NCBI RefSeq assembly: GCF_004363315.1
Contig: NZ_SNYL01000011.1
Span: forward strand, 1 to 64,000
DNA: 64,000 nt
Source: Tepidicella xavieri
GTDB taxonomy: Bacteria > Pseudomonadota > Gammaproteobacteria > Burkholderiales > Burkholderiaceae_C
Reading direction: 5' to 3'
Shown here: in pieces, positions 35,018 to 44,682 of the stretch
How the letters are laid out: each line of letters starts with the position of its first letter
How positions within the stretch are numbered: the stretch's first letter is position 1
Position numbers and translations under genes: made by a program
Notes under the pieces: generated by a model
The model's input: only the letters and a program-made list of their open reading frames with translations
The model's database searches: none
Told to the model about the DNA's origin: nothing

Positions 35018-36250
35018 ATGTTGAAAAAAATCGCCGTGCAGGATGTGCGCCTGGGCATGTACATCCACGCCTTTGCCGGCTCCTGGCTCGATCACCCTTT
35101 CTGGCGCTCCAAATTCCTGCTCGAAGACCCGGCCGATCTGCAACTGGTGCGGCAAAGCGCGGTGCGCGAGGTCTGGATCGATGTGAGCAAGGGGGCGGAT
35201 GCGGCGGCCGAGGCCATGCCGGTGGCGCAGGTGGCCTCTGCCGAGCAGGTGGAGGAGGCGTTGCGCCAAGACCGCGCCGTCGAGCGGTCGCTGGAACCCA
35301 CGTCCACTGCATCGGAGCTGATGCGGGCGGCAGCCATCTGCAAGAGTGCCAAGCACGCCATCACCTCGATGTTCACCGATGCCCGCATGGGCAAGGCGAT
35401 CGATCAGGCCGTGGCGCGCCAGGTGGCCGAAGACATCGCCGATTCGGTCATCCGCAATGGCAATGCTCTCATCAGCCTGGCGCGCCTGAAGACGGCGGAC
35501 GACTACACCTATATGCATTCGGTGGCCGTGTGTGCCCTCATGGTGGCGTTGGCCCGGCGGCTGGGTCTGCCGGATGAGGAGGTGCGGGCGGCGGGGTTTG
35601 CCGGGCTGCTGCACGATCTGGGCAAGATGGATGTGCCGCTGGAAGTCCTCAACAAACCCGGGCGGCTCACCGACGAGGAGTTCGAGCTGGTGCGCCAGCA
35701 CCCGGCCAAGGGCCACGAGCGCCTGCTGGCCGCCGGCATTCACCACGAACAGGCGCTGGAGGTGTGTCTGCACCACCACGAAAAGCTGGACGGCACGGGC
35801 TATCCGCACCGGCTCGCCGGCCCGCAGGTCAGCCTGATGGCGCGCATGGGCGCGGTTTGTGACGTGTACGACGCGATCACCTCGAACCGCCCCTACAAAG
35901 CGGGGTGGGACCCGGCGGAGTCGCTCGCGCGCATGGCCCAATGGGTCAACAGCCACCTGGATGGCCGGGTGTTCCAAGCGTTCGTGCGCAGCCTGGGGGT
36001 GTATCCTGTCGGGTCTTTGGTGCTGCTGAGCAATGGCAAGTTGGCGGTGGTGGTGGACCAGTCCCGCGGTTCGTTGCTCAAGCCGATCGTCAAGACGGTG
36101 TTTTCCGTCAACAGTTATGAGCGGGTGGTGCCGGAGTTGATCGACTTGTCGAGCCCGAGCTGCCGCCACACGATCGTCAAGCGGGAAGATCCGGCCAAGT
36201 GGCGCATCAGCGGATTGGATGAAATCTGGGCGGGCTCGCTCGCGGCCTGA
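35018..36250 (+). CDS. HD-GYP cyclic di-GMP phosphodiesterase
   Basis: The 410-residue protein has an N-terminal DUF3391 domain (about residues 1-130) and a complete HD-GYP domain. Metal ligands His199-Asp200 lie in HDLGKMD, and HHHEKLDGTGYP (252-263) carries the GYP signature. A late DVYDAITSNRPYK segment is conserved. It should hydrolyse c-di-GMP to GMP. The ATG at 35018 matches the family start. The 237-base gap before it contains no gene and no convincing promoter; a TAGAAT at 34976 lacks a proper minus-35 partner. Confidence 0.92.
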   Translation: MLKKIAVQDVRLGMYIHAFAGSWLDHPFWRSKFLLEDPADLQLVRQSAVREVWIDVSKGADAAAEAMPVAQVASAEQVEEALRQDRAVERSLEPTSTASELMRAAAICKSAKHAITSMFTDARMGKAIDQAVARQVAEDIADSVIRNGNALISLARLKTADDYTYMHSVAVCALMVALARRLGLPDEEVRAAGFAGLLHDLGKMDVPLEVLNKPGRLTDEEFELVRQHPAKGHERLLAAGIHHEQALEVCLHHHEKLDGTGYPHRLAGPQVSLMARMGAVCDVYDAITSNRPYKAGWDPAESLARMAQWVNSHLDGRVFQAFVRSLGVYPVGSLVLLSNGKLAVVVDQSRGSLLKPIVKTVFSVNSYERVVPELIDLSSPSCRHTIVKREDPAKWRISGLDEIWAGSLAA

Positions 36251-36267
36251 ACCCGTCCCCCCTCGCC

Positions 36268-37602
36268 TCAATGGTGGGCGGGCATCGGGTCGGCGGGGGT
36301 GGAGCCGGCAAGGTGCCCATGAACCCGCTGGTGCAAGGCCTCGACTTGATCCAGCCAGGTTTGCAGCGCATCGGGGTATTGCCCCTGCCGTCCAGCCGCC
36401 CAGCGCCGGCGAGCCTGGCGCGAGATGGCTCGCAACTGCCAGACGGCTTCTCGGGCCAGCAGCGACAACTCCTTGTGCAGCAGCGGATCGGCGTCCACGG
36501 CGTCCAGGTGGGCGAGCTGTTCTGGGGTGGCCCCAGCCTCGGCCAGCGTGCGCAGCAGTTCGTCGATCAGCCCACTGACCGCGACCAGGCCCTCTTGACG
36601 GGCCGGGGTCAAGTCGGTACACGAAGGACAGCCGCGTGGCCATTGTTGCAGGACGCGGTGTGCATCTTGCAGCACGGCGTCCGGGCGTTCCAGCACCGGC
36701 ACGCTGTCGCTGCGAGGGTCTTGGGCTGGGTCCAGCACGGCGAGCACGCGCTGGATCAGCGGGCGGGCATAGCGGTGCATGTTCATGCGCAGCAATACAC
36801 TCAGCCGCAATTCGCCACCGTCGTCGTGGCCGCTGATCATGGCCACCACCAAGTCGGCCAGGGCCAGTTGCTGCCCCATGAGGCTGATCTGGCGGCCGCG
36901 CAGCCCACGCGGATAACCCGAGCCATTGAGGTATTCGTGATGCTCCATTACCGCACGCACCACCTCCTGGGGATAGACGTGGTGGCGCTCCACCAGCAGT
37001 CGGCTGACGAGGGGGTGGCTGTAGAGCTCGCGCCGTTGTTCCCGGGTGAGTTCGATCTTGGGCTGCGTGAGCACCGGGTTGAGGTGCAGCATCCCCAGGT
37101 CGTGCAGCAGGCCGGCGGCGGCGGCCATCGCGATGTCGAATTGGGGGCGCAGGGGTTCGTCGGCCATCCAGGCCATGAGCCAGGCGCTGCGCAAGGCATG
37201 TTCGTAGAGCGCAGGTCGGGCTTCGCGCGCGATGGTCAACTGCAGCGCAATCGCCTGGGGCAGAGGGATGCTTTCGATGATGTCGAGCAGGCGGTCCAGT
37301 TTCGTTGACTCTGGCACCAGCCGAGCGTAGAACGCCTCGAAGGCCAGCAACATTTCGATGCCCTGGCGAATCGCCCGACCGTCCACCATGCCCTCGATGG
37401 CCAGCGAATCCTCCAGCGGGCGGCTGAGCTGATGGGCCATCAGCCGGTCGTACAGGCCGGCATGGATGGCGGCCCCTTTGTCCAGCACCTTCATGCCCTG
37501 GGTGTTGTAGATGGCTTCCCGGGCCGTGACCGGCCTCGTGTCCGCGCAATCGATCACGGCGCGAGCCAGGTGGGCGGTGGGTGAGGGCAGGGTCTCATTC
37601 AT
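36268..37602 (-). CDS. Degenerate HD-GYP-type phosphohydrolase
   Basis: This 444-residue protein has an N-terminal region unlike DUF3391 and an HD-GYP-like domain. It keeps LLHDLGML and HHEYLNGSGYPRGL but has lost the lysine of HDxGK and the aspartate of the usual ADxxDA segment (here ALADLVVAM). A helical C-terminal extension follows. Activity on c-di-GMP is therefore doubtful; it may be regulatory. The ATG at 37602 is chosen because GAGGAA lies 9 bases before it; ATGs at 37608 and 37623 are worse placed. It converges on the intact HD-GYP gene 17 bases away. Confidence 0.8.
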   Translation of the reverse strand: MNETLPSPTAHLARAVIDCADTRPVTAREAIYNTQGMKVLDKGAAIHAGLYDRLMAHQLSRPLEDSLAIEGMVDGRAIRQGIEMLLAFEAFYARLVPESTKLDRLLDIIESIPLPQAIALQLTIAREARPALYEHALRSAWLMAWMADEPLRPQFDIAMAAAAGLLHDLGMLHLNPVLTQPKIELTREQRRELYSHPLVSRLLVERHHVYPQEVVRAVMEHHEYLNGSGYPRGLRGRQISLMGQQLALADLVVAMISGHDDGGELRLSVLLRMNMHRYARPLIQRVLAVLDPAQDPRSDSVPVLERPDAVLQDAHRVLQQWPRGCPSCTDLTPARQEGLVAVSGLIDELLRTLAEAGATPEQLAHLDAVDADPLLHKELSLLAREAVWQLRAISRQARRRWAAGRQGQYPDALQTWLDQVEALHQRVHGHLAGSTPADPMPAHH

Positions 37603-37665
37603 GTGCATGGTTTCCTCGGCCATGCCCTGTCATGATGGGCAATAAGCATTGTGGCACAAGCCCGT

Positions 37666-38733
37666 TCAGCCCCGGGCAGGGTTGACGCCTTGGCGACGGT
37701 AGGCCGCCGGGGTCAGCCCGGTCCAATGGCGGAAGGCGCGGATGAAGCTTTTTTCGTTCTGAAACCCGACCGCTTCGGCCACTTGCTTGACGGGTTTGTG
37801 GGTGCGCAGCAGCAGCTCGCTGGCGCGTTCGCGGCGCACGGTGTCTTTGAGGTGTTGCAGCGTCGTGCCCTGTTCGTGCAGCTGACGGTGCAGGGTGCGT
37901 GCCGACATGTGCAACAGGGCCGCCAGGCCCTCGGCGCTGTGGGTGTGCTGTGGCCGGGTGAGCAGCCATTGCCGCGCGCGTTCGACCAGCAGCCGGTCGC
38001 GTCGGTAGGGCTGCACCATCAGCGGCAGGGCGTGTTGCAGCATGTGGGTCAGCGCCTGTTCGTCGCGGCGCAGGGGTTGTTGCAGGTAGCGGGCATCGAA
38101 ACGCAGCCGTGTGGCGGGCGCGTGGAAGTGTGCCGGCTCCGGCGTGGGGAAAAGCAGGGCATAGGCCGGCCGGTAAGGGGGCGGCGCATGGGCGAAGGCG
38201 GCCGCGAGCAAAGGGATGCGTGAATCGATCAACCAGCTGCCCAGGCCCATGATGTTGCGCAGCATCGACACCAGGCAAAACTCACGCACCGGCCCCAGGT
38301 CGCGGTGCTCGTCGATCACGACATCCACCAGCCCGTCATGGCTGTCCAGCCGCAGGGTGATGTCGTCGGTCAGCAGCCCGTGGTGGCGGCACCAGCGCTT
38401 GAGGGCCACGCCCAAGGTGGGGGCGCTGATGGAAGCGCGTGCCAGCATGCCATAGCTGCCCCAGGGCAGGCGGCGTGAAAACCAGCCCAGCGCCTCGTCG
38501 TCGAGCTCACGCATCGCGTACCCCGACAGGCGCTCCATCTGGGTGGCCGTGATTCGGGCGGTCGGGTCTGCCAGTTGTTCCGGCGCGATCTGTGCCTGCG
38601 CCAACGCGCCCGAGGGGTCCATGCGCCGTTGGGTGTAGGCCCAGACGATGGCGCGCGCGAAGGCCATGGGCGTGTGCGCCCTGGGGGGGCGGCGGCGGGC
38701 GGCGGGGGGCGGCGTGACGGCGCGGGACGGCAT
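37666..38733 (-). CDS. AraC-family transcriptional regulator
   Basis: The 355-residue regulator has an N-terminal arabinose-binding-like domain (about residues 30-225) and a C-terminal AraC double helix-turn-helix (about 255-350), ending in the typical FQNEKSFIRAFRHWTGLTP. The start at 38733 follows from the domain layout; a much longer open frame upstream lies in the intergenic region and in liuB. It is divergent from liuBCD across 145 bases and is therefore the best candidate to control methylcrotonyl-CoA carboxylase expression. Its effector is unknown. Confidence 0.88.
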   Translation of the reverse strand: MPSRAVTPPPAARRRPPRAHTPMAFARAIVWAYTQRRMDPSGALAQAQIAPEQLADPTARITATQMERLSGYAMRELDDEALGWFSRRLPWGSYGMLARASISAPTLGVALKRWCRHHGLLTDDITLRLDSHDGLVDVVIDEHRDLGPVREFCLVSMLRNIMGLGSWLIDSRIPLLAAAFAHAPPPYRPAYALLFPTPEPAHFHAPATRLRFDARYLQQPLRRDEQALTHMLQHALPLMVQPYRRDRLLVERARQWLLTRPQHTHSAEGLAALLHMSARTLHRQLHEQGTTLQHLKDTVRRERASELLLRTHKPVKQVAEAVGFQNEKSFIRAFRHWTGLTPAAYRRQGVNPARG

Positions 38734-38878
38734 GGCCGGAGTGTGCCAAAAAATACCGATCGAGTGGCGTGATTTGCACCCTTTTTGACGCCACGCCGCA
38801 CTGGTCGGATGGCGCGGGCTGCCGCACAATCGCTCGTGCATGCCGGCTCCATCGTTCCGGCCACGAGGAAAACCAGTC

Positions 38879-40486
38879 ATGACGGTTTTGGAGACACAGC
38901 TCAACCCCCGGTCCACCGATTTCCAGCACAACGCCCAAGCCATGCGCGCGCTGGTGGACGATTTGCGTGCCCACATCGACAAGGTGGCTCAGGGCGGCGG
39001 CGAGGCCGCCCGCGCCAAGCACACCGCCCGCGGCAAGCTGCTGCCGCGCCAGCGCGTCGAAATGTTGCTCGACCCCGGCACGCCGTTTCTGGAGATCGCG
39101 CCGCTGGCGGCGCTGAACATGTATGGCAACGAGGCGCCGTGCGCCGGGCTGATCGCCGGCATCGGGCGGGTCAACGGCGTGGACTGCATGATCGTGTGCA
39201 ACGACGCCACCGTCAAAGGCGGCACGTACTACCCCATGACGGTGAAAAAGCACTTGCGGGCGCAAGAAATCGCGCAGCAAAACCGCTTGCCGTGCATCTA
39301 CCTGGTCGATTCCGGTGGCGCCAACCTGCCCAACCAAGACGAGGTGTTCCCGGACCGCGACCACTTCGGGCGCATCTTCTACAACCAGGCCAACATGAGC
39401 GCGCAGGGCATCGCGCAGATCGCGGTGGTGATGGGCTCGTGCACCGCGGGTGGCGCCTACGTGCCGGCCATGAGCGACGAGACCATCATCGTCAAGAACC
39501 AGGGCACGATCTTCCTGGGCGGCCCGCCGCTGGTGAAGGCCGCCACCGGGGAGGTGGTCAGCGCCGAGGATTTGGGCGGTGGCGACGTGCACACGCGTCT
39601 GTCGGGCGTGGCCGACCACCTGGCTCAGAACGACATGCACGCGCTGGCCCTGGCGCGCGAGGCGGTGCGGCATCTGCAACGCGCCAAACGCCCCGAGGTG
39701 GCGTTGCAAGCCCCCCGCGCGCCGCTGTATGCCGCCGAAGAGCTCTACGGCGTCATCCCCACCGACACGCGCAAGCCGTTTGACGTGCGCGAGATCGTCG
39801 CCCGCATCGTCGATGGCAGCGAACTGCACGAATTCAAGCCGCGCTATGGCACCACGCTGGTGTGCGGCTTCGCCCACATCGAGGGCATGCCCGTGGGCAT
39901 CATCGCCAACAACGGCATCCTGTTTTCCGAGTCGGCGCTCAAGGGGGCGCACTTCATCGAACTGTGCTGCCAGCGCAAGATCCCGCTGGTGTTCTTGCAG
40001 AACATCACCGGCTTCATGGTCGGCCGCAAGTACGAAAACGAAGGCATCGCCCGCAACGGCGCCAAGATGGTCACGGCCGTGGCCTGCGCCCAGGTGCCCA
40101 AGTTCACCGTCATCATCGGGGGCAGCTTCGGCGCGGGCAACTACGGCATGTGCGGCCGTGCCTACAGCCCGCGCTTTCTGTGGATGTGGCCGAACGCGCG
40201 CATCAGCGTCATGGGCGGCGAGCAGGCCGCCAGCGTGCTGGCCACCGTCAAGCGCGATGGCATCGAAGCCAAGGGGGGCAGCTGGAGCATGGAGGAGGAG
40301 GAAGCGTTCAAAGCCCCGATCCGGCGCCAGTATGAGGAGCAAGGGCACCCCTATTACGCCACGGCCCGCCTGTGGGACGATGGCGTGATCGACCCCGCCG
40401 ACACGCGCCGCGTGCTGGCGCTGGGTCTGTCGGCCGCGCTCAACGCCCCCATCCCCGACACCCGTTTCGGCGTCTTCCGCATGTGA
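38879..40486 (+). CDS. liuB: Methylcrotonyl-CoA carboxylase, carboxyltransferase (beta) subunit
   Basis: This subunit transfers CO2 from carboxybiotin to 3-methylcrotonyl-CoA, giving 3-methylglutaconyl-CoA. The 535 residues contain the two crotonase-like carboxyltransferase halves, including [20 protein letters not shown] and the [16 protein letters not shown] block typical of the MCC beta chain. GAGGAAAACC precedes the ATG at 38879. It heads an operon with liuC (10-base gap) and liuD (12-base gap). No LiuR-like palindrome is visible in the 145-base promoter region. Confidence 0.96.
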   Translation: MTVLETQLNPRSTDFQHNAQAMRALVDDLRAHIDKVAQGGGEAARAKHTARGKLLPRQRVEMLLDPGTPFLEIAPLAALNMYGNEAPCAGLIAGIGRVNGVDCMIVCNDATVKGGTYYPMTVKKHLRAQEIAQQNRLPCIYLVDSGGANLPNQDEVFPDRDHFGRIFYNQANMSAQGIAQIAVVMGSCTAGGAYVPAMSDETIIVKNQGTIFLGGPPLVKAATGEVVSAEDLGGGDVHTRLSGVADHLAQNDMHALALAREAVRHLQRAKRPEVALQAPRAPLYAAEELYGVIPTDTRKPFDVREIVARIVDGSELHEFKPRYGTTLVCGFAHIEGMPVGIIANNGILFSESALKGAHFIELCCQRKIPLVFLQNITGFMVGRKYENEGIARNGAKMVTAVACAQVPKFTVIIGGSFGAGNYGMCGRAYSPRFLWMWPNARISVMGGEQAASVLATVKRDGIEAKGGSWSMEEEEAFKAPIRRQYEEQGHPYYATARLWDDGVIDPADTRRVLALGLSAALNAPIPDTRFGVFRM

Positions 40487-40496
40487 GGAGCGTGGC

Positions 40497-41276
40497 ATGA
40501 GCAACCTGACCGTGAACGTCCAGGCCCATCGCGCCACCGTGACGCTGACCCGTCCGGCGCTGCGCAATGCGTTCAACGACGAAGTCATCGCCGACCTGAC
40601 GGCGGCGTTTGCCGAACTCGGCGCGCGCGACGACGTGCGCGTGATCGTGCTGGCGGCCGAAGGGCCGGCGTTTTGTGCCGGGGCCGATTTGAATTGGATG
40701 CGCCGCATGGCCGACTACAGCCGCCAAGACAACCTGGCCGACGCGGGCCGCTTGGCAGCGATGCTGCGCACCCTCTACGAGTGCCCCCGGCCCACCATCG
40801 CCCGCGTGCAGGGCGACGTGTACGCCGGTGGCATGGGGTTGGTGGCCTGTTGCGACCTGGTCGTGAGTGCCGAGACGGCCGGCTTTTGCCTGAGCGAAGT
40901 CAAGCTCGGGCTGATTCCGGCCACCATCGCCCCTTATGTGATTCGCGCCATGGGGCCGCGAGCCGCCCACCGCTACTTCCTGACGGCTGAACGCTTCAGC
41001 GCTGCCGAGGCGCGCCGCATCGGCTTCGTGCACGAAGTGGTGCCGGCCGACCGGCTCGATGCCCAGGTCGATGAATGGGTTCGCGCGCTCAGCAGCGCCG
41101 GCCCCGCGGCCGTGCGGGCCTGCAAGCGGCTGGTGCAGGACGTGGCCGAACGCCCCATCGATGCCGCCTTGATCGAATCCACCGTGCAGCGCATCGCCGA
41201 CATCCGCGCCAGCGCCGAAGGCAAGGAGGGCGTCCAGTCCTTTCTGCACAAACGCCCGCCCCAATGGCTGGGCTGA
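40497..41276 (+). CDS. liuC: Methylglutaconyl-CoA hydratase (enoyl-CoA hydratase family)
   Basis: The 259-residue crotonase-fold enzyme hydrates 3-methylglutaconyl-CoA to HMG-CoA in leucine degradation. The oxyanion-hole motifs are PAFCAGADLNWM and VYAGGMGLVACCD. The assignment to the methylglutaconyl substrate rests on its position between the two methylcrotonyl-CoA carboxylase genes. GAGGAG with 6-base spacing supports the start. Confidence 0.92.
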   Translation: MSNLTVNVQAHRATVTLTRPALRNAFNDEVIADLTAAFAELGARDDVRVIVLAAEGPAFCAGADLNWMRRMADYSRQDNLADAGRLAAMLRTLYECPRPTIARVQGDVYAGGMGLVACCDLVVSAETAGFCLSEVKLGLIPATIAPYVIRAMGPRAAHRYFLTAERFSAAEARRIGFVHEVVPADRLDAQVDEWVRALSSAGPAAVRACKRLVQDVAERPIDAALIESTVQRIADIRASAEGKEGVQSFLHKRPPQWLG

Positions 41277-41288
41277 GGGAGACGCACC

Positions 41289-43343
41289 ATGTTTAAAAAA
41301 ATCCTCATCGCTAACCGTGGCGAAATCGCCTGCCGCGTGGCCGCCACCGCCCGGCGCCTGGGCGTCAAGACCGTGGCCGTGTACTCCGACGCCGACGCCC
41401 AGGCCAAGCACGTGGCTGCCTGCGACGAGGCGGCCCATATCGGCGGCAGCGCGCCCAAGGACAGCTATCTGCGCTGGCAGGCCATTCTCGATGCCGCCCG
41501 TGCCACCGGCGCGCAGGCCGTTCACCCGGGCTACGGCTTTCTGAGCGAAAACGAAGATTTCGCCCGCGCATGCGCGGAGGCGGGGCTGGTGTTCATCGGG
41601 CCGCCGGCGTCTGCTATTCAGGCCATGGGCCTCAAGGCCGAATCCAAGCGGCTGATGGAGCAAGCCCAGGTGCCGCTCGTGCCCGGCTACCACGGCACGG
41701 ACCAGGATCCGGCCCTGTTGCAGCGCGAGGCCGACCGCATCGGCTACCCTGTGCTCATCAAGGCCAGTGTCGGCGGTGGCGGCAAGGGGATGCGCGCGGT
41801 TGACCGGCCCGAGGACTTCCTGGCCGCGCTGCAATCGTGCAAGCGCGAAGCCCTCAACAGCTTTGGCGACGACGCGGTGCTCATCGAGAAATACGTGCAG
41901 CGCCCGCGCCACATCGAAATCCAGGTGTTTGGCGACACCCATGGGAACTGCGTGTACCTGTTCGAGCGCGACTGCTCCGTGCAGCGCCGTCATCAGAAAG
42001 TGCTGGAGGAGGCCCCCGCGCCCGGCATGACCCCCGAACTGCGCGCCCGCATGGGCGAAGCCGCCGTGGCCGCGGCCCGCGCCGTCGGCTATGTGGGGGC
42101 AGGCACGGTGGAGTTCATCGTCGAGCAGCCGGCCGGCTACGACCACCCCGAGCAGATGCGCTTTTATTTCATGGAGATGAACACCCGCTTGCAGGTGGAG
42201 CATCCCGTCACCGAGGCCATCACGGGGCTGGACCTGGTCGAATGGCAATTGCGCGTCGCCGCGGGTGAGTCCTTGCCGCTGAAGCAGGAAGACCTGCGCA
42301 TCCACGGCCATGCCATCGAGGCACGCATCTGCGCCGAAAACCCCGACAACCAGTTCCTGCCCGCCACGGGCACGCTGGCCGTGTACCGCAAGCCGGCGCA
42401 CGTCAGCTTCCAGCGCGGGCCGGTGCGCTTCGATGACGGCGTGCGCGAAGGCGACACCATCAGCCCCTTCTACGACTCGATGGTGGCCAAGCTGATCGTG
42501 CACGGCGACAGCCGCGAACAGGCCTTGGCCCGGCTCGACGATGCCCTGGCGCAGACCCACATCGTGGGGCTGGCGACCAATGTGCAGTTCCTGCGCCACG
42601 CGGTGCGCAGTGCGTCGTTTGCCCAGGCGCGGCTGGACACGGCCTTGATCCAGCGCGAGCAGGCGGCCTTGTTCCACCAGCAGCCTGTGAGCCTGCCGCT
42701 GGCCGTGGCCGCCGCGGTGGCGCACACGCTGGTGCAGGAACGCGCCGGCGAAACCACCGACCCCTTCAGCAAAACCGACGGCTGGCGCAGTCACGGCCAG
42801 TTCCAGCGCCGCTTCGCGTTCGAGGACGGCGATGCCCATGTCCCCGCCGTCTTGGCCTATGGGCATGGGGGTGGCCTGCGCCTGACCGTGGGGGAAGGCG
42901 CGCACGCGGTGACCGGCGAGTTGGTGTTCAGCGCGCATCCCGCCGCATCGGCCAGCCCGTTGGCCGATGCCCCCCCTTGGGCGTTGGACCTGTGCTTTGC
43001 CGGCGAGCGCGTCCGCGCCACCGTGTACATGCAAGGCGAGCGCGCCCATGTGTTCACCCCCCAGGGGGCGCGGCAGGTGGTGGAGGTGGACCTGCTGGCC
43101 CATGCGGGCGATGCCGCGACCGAAGGCGGGCGGTTGACCGCGCCCATGCCCGGCAAGGTTGTGTCGTTCGCGGTGCAGGCCGGCGAAGTGGTCAAGAAAG
43201 GCCAGCCGCTGGCCGTCATGGAGGCCATGAAGATGGAACACACCATCGCCGCGCCTGCCGACGGCACCGTCACCGAACTCCTGTACGCCCCGGGCGACCA
43301 GGTGGCCGAAGGCGCCGAACTGCTCAAGCTGGCCCCGGCCTGA
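41289..43343 (+). CDS. liuD: Methylcrotonyl-CoA carboxylase, biotin-carrying (alpha) subunit
   Basis: This subunit carboxylates its own biotin with ATP and bicarbonate. The 684 residues comprise biotin carboxylase (1-445, ATP-grasp loop GGGGKGMRAV), a BT/linker domain and a biotinyl domain with Lys648 in MEAMKMEH. It pairs with LiuB. A GGGAGA ribosome site precedes the ATG. A GC-rich hairpin follows the stop. Confidence 0.96.
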   Translation: MFKKILIANRGEIACRVAATARRLGVKTVAVYSDADAQAKHVAACDEAAHIGGSAPKDSYLRWQAILDAARATGAQAVHPGYGFLSENEDFARACAEAGLVFIGPPASAIQAMGLKAESKRLMEQAQVPLVPGYHGTDQDPALLQREADRIGYPVLIKASVGGGGKGMRAVDRPEDFLAALQSCKREALNSFGDDAVLIEKYVQRPRHIEIQVFGDTHGNCVYLFERDCSVQRRHQKVLEEAPAPGMTPELRARMGEAAVAAARAVGYVGAGTVEFIVEQPAGYDHPEQMRFYFMEMNTRLQVEHPVTEAITGLDLVEWQLRVAAGESLPLKQEDLRIHGHAIEARICAENPDNQFLPATGTLAVYRKPAHVSFQRGPVRFDDGVREGDTISPFYDSMVAKLIVHGDSREQALARLDDALAQTHIVGLATNVQFLRHAVRSASFAQARLDTALIQREQAALFHQQPVSLPLAVAAAVAHTLVQERAGETTDPFSKTDGWRSHGQFQRRFAFEDGDAHVPAVLAYGHGGGLRLTVGEGAHAVTGELVFSAHPAASASPLADAPPWALDLCFAGERVRATVYMQGERAHVFTPQGARQVVEVDLLAHAGDAATEGGRLTAPMPGKVVSFAVQAGEVVKKGQPLAVMEAMKMEHTIAAPADGTVTELLYAPGDQVAEGAELLKLAPA

Positions 43344-43347
43344 GCCA

Positions 43348-43383
43348 GCGCCCCGCCGCCGGCCCACCCGGCCGCCGGGGCGC
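43348..43383 (+). terminator. Possible terminator hairpin after liuD
   Basis: Outer arms GCGCCCC (43348-43354) and GGGGCGC (43377-43383) enclose an inner stem GCCGG/CCGGC with a CCCAC loop. The whole is a GC-only imperfect hairpin 5 bases after the liuD stop. There is no T-tract, so intrinsic termination is uncertain; it may protect the liuBCD mRNA 3' end or assist Rho. Confidence 0.4.
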
Positions 43384-43469
43384 ATGGCCATCGGCCGGCT
43401 CGCCCTGGGGACGGCAGGGCCGCAGCGAGCCGTGTATGGTATGGGCTGATCCATGAAGCAACCCTGACC

Positions 43470-44420
43470 ATGAACATTGTGTTTTGCTGCACCGATACCC
43501 GTCCCGAGCCCTGGCTGGAGGGCTTGCAGGCGGCGTTGCCCGAAGCGCAGGTCACCCTTTGGCGGCCTGTGCCGGAGCCCCTGGGCGTCGCGACCGAGGC
43601 GGCCAGCGCCGACTATGCCGTCGTCTGGGCCCCGCCGCAGGCGTTCATCGACTCGCAGCCGCGGCTCAAAGCCCTGTTCAACATCGGCGCCGGGGTCGAT
43701 GCCCTGTTGCGCTTGCGCCTGCCTCCAGGTTTGCCGGTGGTGCGGCTCGACGATGCGGGCATGGCCGTGCAGATGGCCGAATACGTGTGCCACGCCGTCA
43801 TCCGCCACTTCCGCGAACTGGATCCGTACCGGCAAGCGCAGGCCCGCCATGAATGGGCCTTTCGCAAGCCCCAGCGGCGCGAGGATTTTGCCGTGGGGGT
43901 GATGGGTCTGGGCGTGCTGGGCACGCGCGTGGCGCAGGCGTTGCGGGCGTTTGAATTTCCGGTCCATGGCTGGAGCCGCAGCCCCAAGGCGCTGGAAGGC
44001 GTGCGCACCTTCCACGGCGAAGGGGACGGCCTGCGCCGTTTCCTGGCGGCCAGCCGCGTGCTGGTCAACCTGCTGCCGCTGACGCCACAGACGCGCGACA
44101 TCCTCAACCGCGACACCCTGAGCCGTCTGCAACCCGGCGGCTACCTCATCAACGTGGCGCGCGGCGCGCATCTGGTGGAGGAGGATCTGCTGGCGCTGCT
44201 CGACAGCGGCCATCTGGCCGGCGCCACGCTGGATGTGTTCCGCACCGAGCCCCTGCCGCCCGAGCATCCTTTCTGGGCCCACCCCCGCATCACCGTGACG
44301 CCGCACACGGCCGCCCGCACCCTGCGCGACGAGAGCATCGCCCAGATCGCCCGCAAGATCCGCGCCCTGGAGCAAGGCCAGCCCATTGCCGGCGTGGTCG
44401 ATCGGGCGCGGGGTTATTAA
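43470..44420 (+). CDS. ghrA: Glyoxylate/hydroxypyruvate reductase A-type 2-hydroxyacid dehydrogenase
   Basis: The 316-residue NAD(P)H enzyme has the Rossmann motif GLGVLGTRVAQ (about residues 148-158), the substrate arginine in INVARGAHLVEEDLL, and the catalytic histidine in TPHTAA. The catalytic domain lacks the extended N-terminus of phosphoglycerate dehydrogenases, consistent with GhrA. It probably reduces glyoxylate or hydroxypyruvate. It is separated from liuD by 126 bases and is not obviously part of leucine catabolism. Confidence 0.85.
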   Translation: MNIVFCCTDTRPEPWLEGLQAALPEAQVTLWRPVPEPLGVATEAASADYAVVWAPPQAFIDSQPRLKALFNIGAGVDALLRLRLPPGLPVVRLDDAGMAVQMAEYVCHAVIRHFRELDPYRQAQARHEWAFRKPQRREDFAVGVMGLGVLGTRVAQALRAFEFPVHGWSRSPKALEGVRTFHGEGDGLRRFLAASRVLVNLLPLTPQTRDILNRDTLSRLQPGGYLINVARGAHLVEEDLLALLDSGHLAGATLDVFRTEPLPPEHPFWAHPRITVTPHTAARTLRDESIAQIARKIRALEQGQPIAGVVDRARGY

Positions 44421-44438
44421 AACCCAACCTGTTGGGTT
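44421..44438 (+). promoter_or_regulatory. Palindromic operator and minus-10 of the DUF4160-DUF2442 pair
   Basis: A perfect 8-bp inverted repeat with a 2-base centre (AACCCAAC / GTTGGGTT) lies immediately after the ghrA stop. Its last base begins TAATAT (44438-44443), a good minus-10 hexamer, and the next gene's ATG is only five bases further on. Transcription would start at or next to the ATG, implying a leaderless message. The placement is what one expects for an autoregulated two-gene unit. Confidence 0.6.
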
Positions 44439-44448
44439 AATATCTGGC

Positions 44449-44682
44449 ATGTCCAGCATCCGTGTCAACCATCTTCGCCTGGTGGTGTATCCGAATGACC
44501 ATCCGCCACCCCATGCCCACGTGCTTGGGCCAGGCTGGGAGTTGCGAATCGAGCTTTCCCGCCCCCCTGCATTGATGACGGTCAGTGGCAAAGCAAAAAC
44601 CGGCGATATTGCGGTGGCGTTGATGGCGGTGAGCGATCACCTGGGGACTCTTCGCCAACGATGGAGGGATTTGCATGAGTAA
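44449..44682 (+). CDS. DUF4160 domain-containing protein
   Basis: The 77-residue protein carries the DUF4160 core NDHPPPHAHV near its N-terminus, followed by an amphipathic C-terminal helix. The family nearly always occurs beside a DUF2442 gene, and the pair has been proposed as a toxin-antitoxin-like or regulatory unit, without established biochemistry. Nothing precedes the ATG at 44449 that could be a ribosome site. It overlaps the DUF2442 gene by eight bases. Confidence 0.8.
   Translation: MSSIRVNHLRLVVYPNDHPPPHAHVLGPGWELRIELSRPPALMTVSGKAKTGDIAVALMAVSDHLGTLRQRWRDLHE

Noticed and set aside
34766-37549. Minus-strand open frame of about 927 codons across both HD-GYP genes
   Set aside because: It crosses two supported genes and an intergenic region and its translation is Arg/Pro/Ala-rich noise.
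40440-44591. Minus-strand open frame of more than 1300 codons over liuB, liuC, liuD and ghrA
   Set aside because: High GC removes stops on the opposite strand. The plus strand holds four enzymes with full motifs and ribosome sites, and the antisense translation matches nothing I know.
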